Origin: CAZJHX01 sp964545715
GTDB lineage: Bacteria; Myxococcota_A; UBA9042; GCA-2863065
Direction of reading: 5' to 3'
Assembly: GCA_964545715.1 (NCBI GenBank)
Contig: CAZJHX010000066.1
Span: 1 to 56,166 of the forward strand
DNA length: 56,166 nt
Shown here: in pieces, positions 1 to 8,084 of the stretch
How positions within the stretch are numbered: position 1 is the stretch's first letter
Layout of the letters: every line of letters starts with the position of its first letter
The notes under the pieces: generated by a model
The model's input: the letters and a program-made list of their open reading frames with translations, nothing else
The model's database searches: none
Told to the model about the DNA's origin: nothing
Made by a program: the position numbers and the translations under genes

Positions 1-3000
1 GATCTCCGGGTCGCCGTAGTTCTTGATGGTCTCCCGACACTCGATGCACGTGAGCGTCTGCTGCTCGCAGAACCGGCACGGGCCGTTGAAGCACTGCTGC
101 GTGAAGCACTGCTGGTCCACGTTGCAGTCGGCCGCGCACACCCACTTGAAGATGTCCTGGCCGGCGGCGCCCGTGAACTCCTGCTCCACCGCGTCGGGAC
201 GCAGCGTGCAGCGCGACGACAGGGCCGTGCACTTGTACGGATCGTCGGGCTCGCACGGCACCATCTTGCACTCGGACTCGATGCACAGGTGGTACGGCGG
301 GCACTCCAGGTGGTTGTTGCCGCAGCTGGGCAGCTTGGAGTCCACCTGGCCGTCCAGGCCGGCGTTCTTGAGGAACTCCAGGCCACGCTCGGCCTCCGAG
401 CGGAAGGAGTCGGGGTCGCGCAGGCCGCTGTAGACGCGCAGATCGTCCAGCCCGCCACGCAGGCCCTGCAGGATCGTCTTCTTCTGCGGGTGCATGTAGC
501 CGCCGATCCAGTTGCACGCCATGAAGCGGTCCTGGCGCACCCAGTCCAGCCCGCGCACGCGGGTGGGCTCCAGCACAACCTTGGCCGCGCCGGACGCGGT
601 CGCCACGCTCTCGGTGGCCAGCAGGATGGGCCGCGCCTTGGAGATGGCGGCCAGCAGCAGGCGGTCGCCGTCGGGCGAGAACACGGCCTGATCGACGCGC
701 TCGAAGAGCCCGGCGGGCTCGAAGACCACGGGCGCGTCCACGGTGGTGAGGTCCTTGACCAGGAGCTCTTCCAGGCCCTGGCGCGACCAGGCGCCAAACG
801 CCACGTTCTGCGGCGCGGGCTCCACGTCGATGTGATCGAAGCGCACGACCGCGATCTCGCCGGTGGGCAGCGGCAGCGCGTTCAGCGGGCTGAGCACCTC
901 GACGCGGACAAACGCCCGGCCGACCGGATAGGCCTCGACCAGCTTCAGCGACTTGTTCTTGCCGCCCTGGCCGATCGGCTTCAGCAGCGCACCGGGCGTC
1001 TTGGGGTTGCCCTGCATGTCTTCCAGCGACGGTGCGTAGGCGGCCGGATCAAACTCGATGTACAGGTTGCGGACCTGGTACGGATAGCAGTCGTTTTTGT
1101 CCCAGACGTCGTTCTGGTCGCGGTCCTCGTCGGTGTCCTTCAGCGTGTTGAAGTTGCTGTCCCAGCAGTTGTCGTCGTAGCCGGAGGGCCAGTGGGTGAC
1201 CGTGACGTCAAAGCCCTTGGCGTCCTCTTTGACGGTGAGCTTGAACTGCTCGTTTTGGGTGAAGAAGGACTGCGAGCGCTCGAAGATCATGCGCTCGGTC
1301 ACGATCGGGTTGGGCACGGCCGCCTTCTCGCTGTGGTGCCCGGCGATAAGCTTGATCTCGTCGGTGGGCGCGCCCAGCCCGACCAGCGGCTCGGTCGTGG
1401 ACAGCGCCGCGTACTCGCCAATCGTCAGGCGCTGCACGTGGTGGCCGTCAAAGCCGGGTGCATAGGCGTCCACCAGCAGGACGCCGCGATGGGCGTCGGC
1501 CTCGCTCTTGCCCAGCAGCCACTGCGCGTTGCCGTGGTGCTGGTCCAGCGTGGCGCCGGTCAGTCGGGTGGAGCTGATGTTCTGCGCGGCGATGAGCGCC
1601 TCGTAGTCCAGCTGCGTGAGGACCTCACCGCCCTGGCTCTCGATGGCCACCACGTTCTGCTTGGCGTCGTAGCCGACGTAGTACAGGTGCTTGACCCGTG
1701 CGAACGAGTTGTCGTTGGCCAGCACGTTGTAGATGTTGGATTCGAAGACGATGCCGCTGCCGTCGGGGGCCCAGCGGGGGCGGCGGGCGGAGATGCCGCG
1801 ATAGGCGTCGCCGAAGCCGACCGTGATCTGCTTGCGGTCGGTGCCGTCGCCCTTGGCGATCCAGATCTCGGAGTCGCCGCTGACGTTGGCGCTGTACACC
1901 AGGCGGTCCAGCACCGGGTTGTAGTCGGGATCGCGGTAGCTGAACTGGCCGTCGCCGATGATCTTGGTGCGGCCCAGCCCGGCAGCGTCCATCTGGTAGA
2001 TGTTGTAGAGATTGCTCTCGCTGACGGCCAGATAGACCAGCTCAGGCGGACGCCCGCCCAGCACGTTGCCCTCTTCGTGCAGCACGACGTCGGTGCCGGC
2101 AAAAAACTGCGGGCAGGACACGGCGGCGGGCGGCTGGGTGAACTGGTGCTCGGCGACACGCTCGCCGTCCAGGTAGATGTCGACGCGCCCGGTAGCGGCG
2201 TCCAGCGCAAAGCCGGCGTGGTGCCAGGTGCGCAGCTGCACGCCGGTGGCCACCGTGACCTCCGCCGGCTTGGGCGCCTTGCTGAGCAGGTCGCCGTCAA
2301 AGAAGACCAGCGATGCGGTGCCGCCGCCCTCGGGCTTGAGCGCCATGCCGAAGCGAGTGCGTTCATTAAACGCCATGTGGCTGAAGAGCAGCTGCGGTGT
2401 CTTCTTCAGCTCGTTGCCGGAGTTGCCCTCTGTGTAGAACCAGGTGGACATCGAGAAGCCCTGGCCAACGGGGGCCAGCGGCTCGCGATAGTGCACGGGC
2501 ATGCGCACGTGGTCGGCCGCGCCGTCGAGATAGACCGCCGTGCCCGACAGGCCGGAGATCGACTCGCCGCCCGCCAAACCGGGCTGCTGCAGCGTGTTGA
2601 GACGGGAGACCATCTTCTGGCGCTCCTGGACGTCAGGCTCGTTGGCGCACTCCGCGATCAGCTCGCACAGCTCGCCGCCGGTCGGCACGTTGGCGTACGT
2701 CAGCGGCGCTTTGACGCTGTCGAAGCCGTACCAGAGTCGGAGCCTGGTCGTGATCTGGGCCAGCGTCGGGATGCCGATCTTCTCGCCCCACAGGCTGTCG
2801 TCGGTCAGCTCGTCCTGGGTGGCCTGCGTGCCCTGAAGGGGGGCGACGCTCTCGAGCTGCAGCAGGTCATCGTCCGCAAACCCGATCTCGGTGTTGCCGG
2901 TCACATGCCGCTGAAAGACCATCTCGATGATCGGCCCGTGCGGCACAGGGTGCGTGCCGCCCGTGTCGAACACGCTCAGGCGCAGCGTGCCGTCGCTGAG

Positions 3001-3930
3001 ATGCGAGACGGCCAGCTCTTTGCTCTGTAGGATCAGCGGCGCCAGCGGGCGGGCGTCGACCAGCGTGAGCGCGGCCTGGTTGTAGTTGATGAACAGGTCC
3101 AGCGCGCGGGCCGGCACCGGGGTGTAGTCGTAGAAGATGTGAACCAGGATCTCCTGGTCGTCCTGGGCCACCAGCTCCATGTGAAACGCGGTACAGCCGC
3201 CCGCACCGCAATCGCGGGTCTGGCACAGCCCGGCGCCGATGTTGGCGTCGTACTCACACGTCTGCGTGAAGCCACAGGCGAACCCGGCGCCGCACAGCTG
3301 TTGGGCGGCCGTGGGATCGAGATAGTCGAGGAAGTCTTCCAGCCAGGCGGGGAGGCCGTCGCCGTCCGTGTCCGAGCACTCTTCCAATGTGCGCGTGGGC
3401 TGGGCGTCACAAACCACGTCCGGGCAGGCCGCCGGGCGCTTGGCGTCGGGCCACCAGCAGCGTGGGCCGCCGGGCTCGTTGTCGGTGCAGACCAGATCGT
3501 CGTCCGGACTGAGCTCGCAGTCCTGCTCGGTACACTCGGGCATCTGCTCGCAGACCTCGCCGGCGCACAGGGCGCCCGGGATCACGACGGTGTTCTCGAC
3601 GTCGCCGTAGCAGATCAGCGCCTGGGTGGGATCCACCGCGTCCTGGTACTCCAGCAGCGCCAGCTCGTGGTCGACGCGGTCGGTGGGCGCGACCCCGTTC
3701 TTCTCCCACAAACGCGGCGCATGACCGCAGTTGGCCACGCACTCGGCCTGGGTGCGGAACTCGTCGTACGTGGCGCCCGCGGGCGGCATGGCCGGACACT
3801 CTTCAACGCAGGCGACCCAGATCCCGAACTCGTAGATCTCGGGCAGCTCCAGCGCGCGGGCGTTGGCCTGTGATGTGAACGCCAGCAGGCCCAAAGACAG
3901 GGCTGCAGCTGTGAAACGGAGCTTACTCAT
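1..3930 (-). CDS. giant secreted LamG / TolB-like propeller / cohesin-like protein (C-terminus cut by window edge)
   Basis: The frame is open from an ATG at 3930 to the left edge, giving 1310 residues with no stop, so the C-terminus lies outside the window. A Sec signal peptide (MSKLRFTAAALSLGLLAF, cleavage near residue 25) is followed by a Cys-rich stretch to about 235 that includes the acidic loop DTDGDGLPAWLEDF. Residues about 243-340 look like a cohesin-type beta-sandwich (LFINYNQAALTLVDA). A LamG/concanavalin-like domain covers about 475-600 (GFSMSTWFYTEG, TWHHAGFALDAATGRVDIYL). Residues 625-770 have TolB/PD40-like repeats (LVYSANVSGDSEIWIAKGDG, RWAPDGSGIVFESN). A calcium-loop-like segment (about 920-945) and a second cohesin-like segment (about 955-1040) follow, and the end in view is Cys-rich. 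The start overlaps the stop of the upstream lipoprotein gene by 8 bp, so translation is probably coupled. I infer a surface adhesion or scaffold protein; the enzyme activity, if any, is unknown. Confidence 0.85.
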   Translation of the reverse strand, partial: MSKLRFTAAALSLGLLAFTSQANARALELPEIYEFGIWVACVEECPAMPPAGATYDEFRTQAECVANCGHAPRLWEKNGVAPTDRVDHELALLEYQDAVDPTQALICYGDVENTVVIPGALCAGEVCEQMPECTEQDCELSPDDDLVCTDNEPGGPRCWWPDAKRPAACPDVVCDAQPTRTLEECSDTDGDGLPAWLEDFLDYLDPTAAQQLCGAGFACGFTQTCEYDANIGAGLCQTRDCGAGGCTAFHMELVAQDDQEILVHIFYDYTPVPARALDLFINYNQAALTLVDARPLAPLILQSKELAVSHLSDGTLRLSVFDTGGTHPVPHGPIIEMVFQRHVTGNTEIGFADDDLLQLESVAPLQGTQATQDELTDDSLWGEKIGIPTLAQITTRLRLWYGFDSVKAPLTYANVPTGGELCELIAECANEPDVQERQKMVSRLNTLQQPGLAGGESISGLSGTAVYLDGAADHVRMPVHYREPLAPVGQGFSMSTWFYTEGNSGNELKKTPQLLFSHMAFNERTRFGMALKPEGGGTASLVFFDGDLLSKAPKPAEVTVATGVQLRTWHHAGFALDAATGRVDIYLDGERVAEHQFTQPPAAVSCPQFFAGTDVVLHEEGNVLGGRPPELVYLAVSESNLYNIYQMDAAGLGRTKIIGDGQFSYRDPDYNPVLDRLVYSANVSGDSEIWIAKGDGTDRKQITVGFGDAYRGISARRPRWAPDGSGIVFESNIYNVLANDNSFARVKHLYYVGYDAKQNVVAIESQGGEVLTQLDYEALIAAQNISSTRLTGATLDQHHGNAQWLLGKSEADAHRGVLLVDAYAPGFDGHHVQRLTIGEYAALSTTEPLVGLGAPTDEIKLIAGHHSEKAAVPNPIVTERMIFERSQSFFTQNEQFKLTVKEDAKGFDVTVTHWPSGYDDNCWDSNFNTLKDTDEDRDQNDVWDKNDCYPYQVRNLYIEFDPAAYAPSLEDMQGNPKTPGALLKPIGQGGKNKSLKLVEAYPVGRAFVRVEVLSPLNALPLPTGEIAVVRFDHIDVEPAPQNVAFGAWSRQGLEELLVKDLTTVDAPVVFEPAGLFERVDQAVFSPDGDRLLLAAISKARPILLATESVATASGAAKVVLEPTRVRGLDWVRQDRFMACNWIGGYMHPQKKTILQGLRGGLDDLRVYSGLRDPDSFRSEAERGLEFLKNAGLDGQVDSKLPSCGNNHLECPPYHLCIESECKMVPCEPDDPYKCTALSSRCTLRPDAVEQEFTGAAGQDIFKWVCAADCNVDQQCFTQQCFNGPCRFCEQQTLTCIECRETIKNYGDPEI

Positions 3931-4753
3931 CGGTCACCGCCTGGGGCCAGATCACGACCGGCGTCTCGAGGCTGGTCCCCCACAACACGGCGTCCGCGTC
4001 GGGTGGCGCAAAGATCTGCTCGCGATCCACCAATTGGATCACGGACGGCTCAGGAGAGGTCGCAAAAGCCTTGTCGTATGTGAACTTGAGAAACAGCCAA
4101 CGCCCACCCGGGATGGTCTGGGTGTTGGCGGTGGAGAAGATCAGCACCTGGTGCGTGCCGTCGGCCAACACACGAAACGGCTTGCCGGTGTTGGGGTCCA
4201 CAAACAGCTCTTTGCCGGCGTCCAACACAGTCGGCGAGAGCCCGACCGACTTCAGCTGACCCGGGCCGGTGACGGTCAGTCGGATGTCTGCGATGCCGGG
4301 ATGCGGATCGTCGCTGCCGGGGTTGAAGTCGACGGCCAGTGTGACCGAGCGAACGATGTCATTGTGAGTCTGGGTCTCGACAAGCGAGAGTCTCAGCGCA
4401 CAGTCCGGACAGCTCTCAACGCTTGTACACAGACCACACGCGCCGCCACAGCCGTCCGCGAGCTCGCACGTGGCGGCACTGCAGATCGGTACGCAGCCAC
4501 ACTGCTCACCCTCACACGGCTCGGGCTCGTCGATGATCTGGGACGGGGACAAGCACATCCCGGCGGCGCTGCACTGGTCGCCGTCGCCGCACGCGCCGCA
4601 GATTCCGCCGCAGCCGTTGTCACCACATTGTCGGCCTTCGCAGACCGGCACGCACGCAGCCGGCGCCACGTCGGGCACGGCGTCCTGGCTGCAGGAGATC
4701 AGCAGCAACGCCGCGCACAAACATAACCACTGTATAGTAAATACCCGTTTCAT
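3923..4753 (-). CDS. Cys-rich lipoprotein with cohesin-like C-terminal domain
   Basis: 276 residues. I start it at the ATG at 4753, which is followed directly by a lipoprotein signal (MKRVFTIQWLCLCAALLLIS, then Cys21, lipobox LISC, Ser at +2). AAGG lies about 10 nt upstream. An ATG 96 nt further up would put 32 hydrophilic residues before the signal. Residues about 30-100 hold Cys-rich modules of the type CVPVCEGRQCGDNGCGGIC that are common in myxobacterial secreted proteins. The rest is a beta-rich domain (VRSVTLAVDFNPGSDDPHPG, ADIRLTVTGPGQLKSVGL) that resembles a cohesin fold at the pattern level only. Its stop lies 8 bp inside the giant downstream gene, so the two form an operon. I infer a lipid-anchored partner or anchor of the giant protein. 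Confidence 0.8.
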   Translation of the reverse strand: MKRVFTIQWLCLCAALLLISCSQDAVPDVAPAACVPVCEGRQCGDNGCGGICGACGDGDQCSAAGMCLSPSQIIDEPEPCEGEQCGCVPICSAATCELADGCGGACGLCTSVESCPDCALRLSLVETQTHNDIVRSVTLAVDFNPGSDDPHPGIADIRLTVTGPGQLKSVGLSPTVLDAGKELFVDPNTGKPFRVLADGTHQVLIFSTANTQTIPGGRWLFLKFTYDKAFATSPEPSVIQLVDREQIFAPPDADAVLWGTSLETPVVIWPQAVTDE

Positions 4754-4920
4754 TTTGACACCTTGTGGTCTGGACACCCCTCCATCGGGAGCCGCACAAA
4801 CCAGTTGAAGCCTTTTGATCCCCATCAAACTTTTTCCACATGCGGCCAAACGGCCGATGGCAGGCCTAGGTGAAACACTGGGGCTGATCTGGATCAGAGG
4901 ACGGGGTGCCCAGATTTATT

Positions 4921-4940
4921 GTTCCATCGGTTGGTGGAAC
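4921..4940. promoter_or_regulatory. small inverted repeat, possible operator
   Basis: Six-base arms GTTCCA and TGGAAC flank an 8-nt centre. The site lies in the divergent region between the lipoprotein operon and the ferritin-like/TetR operon, where the TetR protein encoded at 6320-6985 might be expected to bind. The arms are short, so chance is a real alternative. Confidence 0.3.
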
Positions 4941-4965
4941 TATGAGTGAAACGGCGCGGAGGACG

Positions 4966-5133
4966 AGACCTTGACGACAGAATCCCGACCCATTGGCACG
5001 GGCGCTCTTGTGACTGGCAAGGCGGGCGAGCGAAGGCATCGGTGGTGCCCCGTCGAGGGAGAGCGAAGCGTCCCAACGAAGCCAGGCGCGAAAGCGACCC
5101 GCAAATGGGTCGGGATTTCTGGCGGCGAGGTCT
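4966..5133 (+). repeat. 168-bp hairpin element 1 (long imperfect inverted repeat)
   Basis: Left arm 4966-5018 and right arm 5081-5133 are imperfect inverted copies (roughly 42 of 54 aligned positions match). They include a perfect 14-bp core, AATCCCGACCCATT at 4981-4994, facing its complement at 5104-5117. The loop (5019-5080) contains GGCGGGCGAGCG and CCCCGTCGAGG, which recur in hairpin element 2 at 7917-8084. The right arm ends 2 bp before the ATG at 5136 and contains the only visible ribosome-binding site of that gene (GAGG), so the folded RNA would hide it. The element could be a structured leader RNA, a repeat family or a mobile remnant; the sequence alone does not decide. Confidence 0.6.
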
Positions 5134-5135
5134 AG

Positions 5136-6323
5136 ATGGTGGAGTTCCAGAAAATCGAGGTCAGCGAGAGCGCCGTGCGGTTCAACAAGCGCCTGGAGGC
5201 CGTGGCCGACCGCATCTTTCGTGGCTGGGACGCGGCGATGGGGCGCCTGCGGCTCGGTGGGCGAGCGGCTCCGTACGATGACTACAACTTTGAGTTTGAG
5301 GGCGGCAGCAGCGATGTGCTGCGCAAGCGGCACTACGACAAGAGCCTGCGCCTGTTGTGGAAGGCGGAGAGCGAAGTGCCGTGGCTGCCGTTTCGCGACG
5401 CCTCACGGCTGGAGAAGAGCCTGGAGGAGATGGCCGAGCGCGGCATGAGCGATACGGAGAAGACCGCCCGCGAGCGCCTGTCCCTGCCCCAGTACCGCGA
5501 GCTGCTCAATCGGGAGTACACCACCGAGCAGAAGGAGGCCATCGTCGCCATCCTGGCCGCCATCGGTCACGGCGAGGCGTACGCATGGATCGTGTCCTCT
5601 CAGCTTCTGAACGTGGTCAAAAGCACCGGCGCGCGCGCCGCGCTGACCATGCAGGTGCTGGAGGAGGCCAAGCACTTTGTTGTTCTGCGCGAGCTGCTCC
5701 TGGCGTTCGACGTGCCGATCCGACGGCAGTGTGCGTGGGAGTACGCGTTCATGGAGTCCGTGGTCAAGGCCGAGGGGCTGGAGAAGTTTTTTGGCATGAA
5801 CGTGGTCGTGGAGGGCATCGCGCTGAGCCTCTTCGGCATGCTGAGCAACCTGCCCGGGCTGGAGGTGCTGCGCCTGTTCCATCTGGACGAGTCGCGACAC
5901 ACAGGTCTGCCCGGCAACTACCTGAAGGAGTTTCCGCTCACAAACTGGCAGAAACACAATCCGGTGGCGCGCATGCGCCGGCTGAGGATCGTGATGCCCG
6001 CGCTCATGCTGATCCCTTACCTGGAGAAAGATTTGGCCGTACTCGGCATCGACGCGTTCGCGTTTGGCGGCTCCGTGCTGCGCAAGGTCGGCCATCTGGC
6101 TGAGCGCAACGGCTTCTATCTGCCCGTGCCCGTCGATGGGCTGCTGCTCTTGTTTGAGCGCATGTTCAACGCGTACTGCGCCCGCACGCGCCCGGCGCAC
6201 ACGTACCAGGCGTATATGAAGATGGACACCACGCGGGGCGAGCGCGAGCGCGCGGTAGAGGCGGAGATCTTTGGCGCCGGCGCGATGCGGCCCGCGACGC
6301 CCAAGGCTGCTGCAAGCCGATGA
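5136..6323 (+). CDS. ferritin-like diiron protein (AurF/R2-like)
   Basis: 395 residues, ATG preceded by GAGG. The protein is mostly helical and shows the two E + ExxH half-sites of diiron carboxylate proteins: Glu147 (GHGEAYAW), Glu177 and His180 in EEAKH, Glu226 (VVVEGIALSLF), and Glu252 and His255 in DESRHT. That set of six ligands is what the AurF / ribonucleotide-reductase-R2-like group uses to activate oxygen, so an oxygenase, desaturase or oxidase role is likely. The substrate is unknown. There is no signal peptide, so it is cytoplasmic. The downstream TetR gene overlaps it (ATGA) and is probably its local regulator. The right arm of hairpin element 1 covers its ribosome-binding site. 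Confidence 0.8.
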   Translation: MVEFQKIEVSESAVRFNKRLEAVADRIFRGWDAAMGRLRLGGRAAPYDDYNFEFEGGSSDVLRKRHYDKSLRLLWKAESEVPWLPFRDASRLEKSLEEMAERGMSDTEKTARERLSLPQYRELLNREYTTEQKEAIVAILAAIGHGEAYAWIVSSQLLNVVKSTGARAALTMQVLEEAKHFVVLRELLLAFDVPIRRQCAWEYAFMESVVKAEGLEKFFGMNVVVEGIALSLFGMLSNLPGLEVLRLFHLDESRHTGLPGNYLKEFPLTNWQKHNPVARMRRLRIVMPALMLIPYLEKDLAVLGIDAFAFGGSVLRKVGHLAERNGFYLPVPVDGLLLLFERMFNAYCARTRPAHTYQAYMKMDTTRGERERAVEAEIFGAGAMRPATPKAAASR

Positions 6324-6985
6324 ACACCTCGGAGTCCAGGCGACGGGCCCGCCCCCTGCGCGCGGACGGGCGGGCGACGCGCAGCAGAATCGAGTCTGTC
6401 GCAGCGGAGCTCTTTTCGACGTCCGGCTACCGGGGCACGTCGCTGAGGCAGATCGCGATGAGCGCCGAGGTGGACCTGGCCACGCTGAAGTATCACTTCG
6501 GCACCAAGGCCGAGCTCTTTGCGGAGGTCTATCGCGCCGGCCACGCCGCGCTCCTCGGATTGCTCGTTCCCGTGGCTGCCGAGCTGTCCCGGGCGCAGAA
6601 CCCGGCCGACCTGGAGCGTGCGCTAGCCCAACAGGTCGCCGCCGCCGCGATCTACCTGCAGGAGAACGAGCCCTGGGTCCGTATGACGATGTTCCGTCTA
6701 CTGGAGCAGCCGGCGGAGGTGACCGCGGTGGAGGACGCGCTGCAAAACGAGATGCTGTCGGTGGTGGACGCGTGCTTGCAGGACCTTCGCGCCCGCGACC
6801 TGATACGACAAGTGGACTCTCGATCGCTGGTGGTCCTGGTGCTCACGGCGCTGCCGACATGGTTTCTGTGCACCCGGGCGCGCCCGTCGTGGGTCGGTCT
6901 CTCCGACTCGCCGTCTGCGTTGCAACAGGGGTTCACGACGTTCTTTTCGGACTTGCTGCACCGACAGCTTCTCGACCGTACCTGA
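6320..6985 (+). CDS. TetR-family transcriptional regulator
   Basis: 221 residues. The N-terminal helix-turn-helix is typical of TetR (AAELFSTSGYRGTSLRQIA, then VDLATLKYHFGTKAELFAEV, about residues 28-75), followed by a helical ligand-binding region of normal length. Its ATG overlaps the stop of the ferritin-like gene (ATGA), so the two are co-transcribed and the regulator probably controls its own operon, perhaps through a site in 4754-5135. The ligand cannot be inferred. It ends 22 bp before the convergent lipoprotein gene. Confidence 0.93.
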   Translation: MNTSESRRRARPLRADGRATRSRIESVAAELFSTSGYRGTSLRQIAMSAEVDLATLKYHFGTKAELFAEVYRAGHAALLGLLVPVAAELSRAQNPADLERALAQQVAAAAIYLQENEPWVRMTMFRLLEQPAEVTAVEDALQNEMLSVVDACLQDLRARDLIRQVDSRSLVVLVLTALPTWFLCTRARPSWVGLSDSPSALQQGFTTFFSDLLHRQLLDRT

Positions 6986-7007
6986 CCGCCGAGATGTCGA
7001 ATCGGGG

Positions 7008-7886
7008 CTACTGCTTCGTGCCCGTGATGTCCCAGATCAGCGTGCAGGGGCCCAGCAGCGTGAAGGTGTCCTGGTCGTAGCCCTCAAACGTGGTCGGTGA
7101 GGTGAAGGTGACGTCGATCTGTTCGGTGTGCTCGATACCCGAGGTGTCCTTGTATTTGCCGGTCAGCGACAGCTTCTTGCCGACCACCGTGCCCTCGTAC
7201 GGCACCTGCAGGCCCGGCGCGTTGCCCACCGCGGTTGCGACGCCGCCATCCACGGTCAGCTCCAGGTCCAGGTCAAAGTAGGTCGAGTTGCCCAGGCCGC
7301 AGGCGTCCTTCTTGTCCGGGTCGGCTTTCACCAGCCAGCTGCCGTTGTAGAACGGCTTGATGCAGACGGCCTCTTCGTCGCACAGCTCATCTTCGACAGT
7401 GCAGCCCTTGCAGAAGTCCTCGTCGGCGCACGGCTGGGCGATGCTCTGCTGCTTGTCGCAGCTGTCGTACCAGTAGACCTGGTGGTTGAAGCACAGCTTG
7501 CGCGCCTGCGGCTTGCACACCAGGACGCACTCGCCGTCAAAGCACTCGTGATGCTCCGGGCAGGGAGGCTCGCACGCGGCGGGTCCGGTGTCCGGCGGCG
7601 GGCCCTCGTCGGGCGGCGGACCGTTGTCGACCGGCGGCGGGCCCTCGTCCGGGATCGGACCGGCGTCCGGGGTACCGTCGTCCGTGCCACCCGCGTCCTC
7701 AGGCGGCGCATCCGGGCACTGGCAGGTCTCCCAGCCCGACCCGGTCTCGTTGCAGGCCTGCACGCCATCTCCATTCAGGCATAAGCACGACTGCGTCACG
7801 CCCGGCGTGCACGCCTTCTTGGCCGTCGTCTGGTCGCTGCAGCCCACCAGGGCTACTGCCCAGAGCACCATCAAGCTGTTCTTCAT
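7008..7886 (-). CDS. Cys-rich lipoprotein with Pro/Asp/Gly linker
   Basis: 292 residues. Signal MKNSLMVLWAVALVGC with lipobox LVGC and Ser at +2. A Cys-rich segment (about 25-60) is followed by a low-complexity linker rich in Pro, Asp and Gly (about 60-100, PPPDEGPPPDTG), which usually lifts a domain off the membrane. A second Cys-rich segment (about 100-175) precedes a beta-rich C-terminal domain (about 180-292, YFDLDLELTVDGGVATAVG; EGTVVGKKLSLTGKYKD) reminiscent of small lipocalin-like or META-like barrels. No function can be assigned. It follows the MopE/TSP3 gene on the same strand, separated by hairpin element 2. Confidence 0.85.
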   Translation of the reverse strand: MKNSLMVLWAVALVGCSDQTTAKKACTPGVTQSCLCLNGDGVQACNETGSGWETCQCPDAPPEDAGGTDDGTPDAGPIPDEGPPPVDNGPPPDEGPPPDTGPAACEPPCPEHHECFDGECVLVCKPQARKLCFNHQVYWYDSCDKQQSIAQPCADEDFCKGCTVEDELCDEEAVCIKPFYNGSWLVKADPDKKDACGLGNSTYFDLDLELTVDGGVATAVGNAPGLQVPYEGTVVGKKLSLTGKYKDTSGIEHTEQIDVTFTSPTTFEGYDQDTFTLLGPCTLIWDITGTKQ

Positions 7887-7916
7887 TGGAGTCTGATTCT
7901 AGCAGACTGGCTGGCG

Positions 7917-8084
7917 TGCGGTGTCGAGCAAGTCCGCCGCCTGTTTCGGGTGTGCTGGCCTGGCGGGCTCGGCGAGCGCAGCGGTCCGCCGACGCCGGCG
8001 GGGTGGGACCCCGTCAAGGAGGTGGACGCCGAGACCGCCCCGCCAGCGCGCCCGAAACGGGTGGCGGACTTCGCCGACACCGCA
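7917..8084 (+). repeat. 168-bp hairpin element 2 (long inverted repeat)
   Basis: Left arm 7917-7959 and right arm 8042-8084 match as an inverted repeat at about 36 of 43 positions. The outer 10 bases (TGCGGTGTCG / CGACACCGCA) and the stretch AAGTCCGCC are perfect. Read from the plus strand, four of the seven mismatches would still pair as G-U. The loop carries GGCGGGC, GAGCG and CCCCGTCAAGG in the same order as hairpin element 1, while the arms have different sequences. The right arm touches the last base of the MopE/TSP3 gene stop codon at 8085. It could also act as a large 3-prime hairpin for that gene. Confidence 0.6.

Larger units (their letters stand above)
4754..5135. other. 382-bp divergent intergenic region
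   Basis: This is the only gap over 300 bp in the window. It separates the minus-strand lipoprotein operon from the plus-strand ferritin-like gene. It holds a small inverted repeat (4921-4940) and a large hairpin element (4966-5133). The open frames across it lack ribosome-binding sites and any family signature, so I see no gene here. Promoters for both flanking units should lie here, but I cannot place -35/-10 boxes with confidence. Confidence 0.6.

Noticed and set aside
289..3030. Long plus-strand open frame (913 codons)
   Set aside because: It is antisense to the giant secreted protein gene. It has no signal peptide, domain or ribosome-binding site, and GC-rich codon bias alone explains its openness. 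The minus-strand frame has clear LamG and TolB-like motifs.
4966..8084. Retron msr-msd or MITE reading of the two hairpin elements
   Set aside because: No reverse transcriptase or transposase lies in the window, the ends of the two copies are not conserved, and no target-site duplication is visible. I keep the neutral label of hairpin element.
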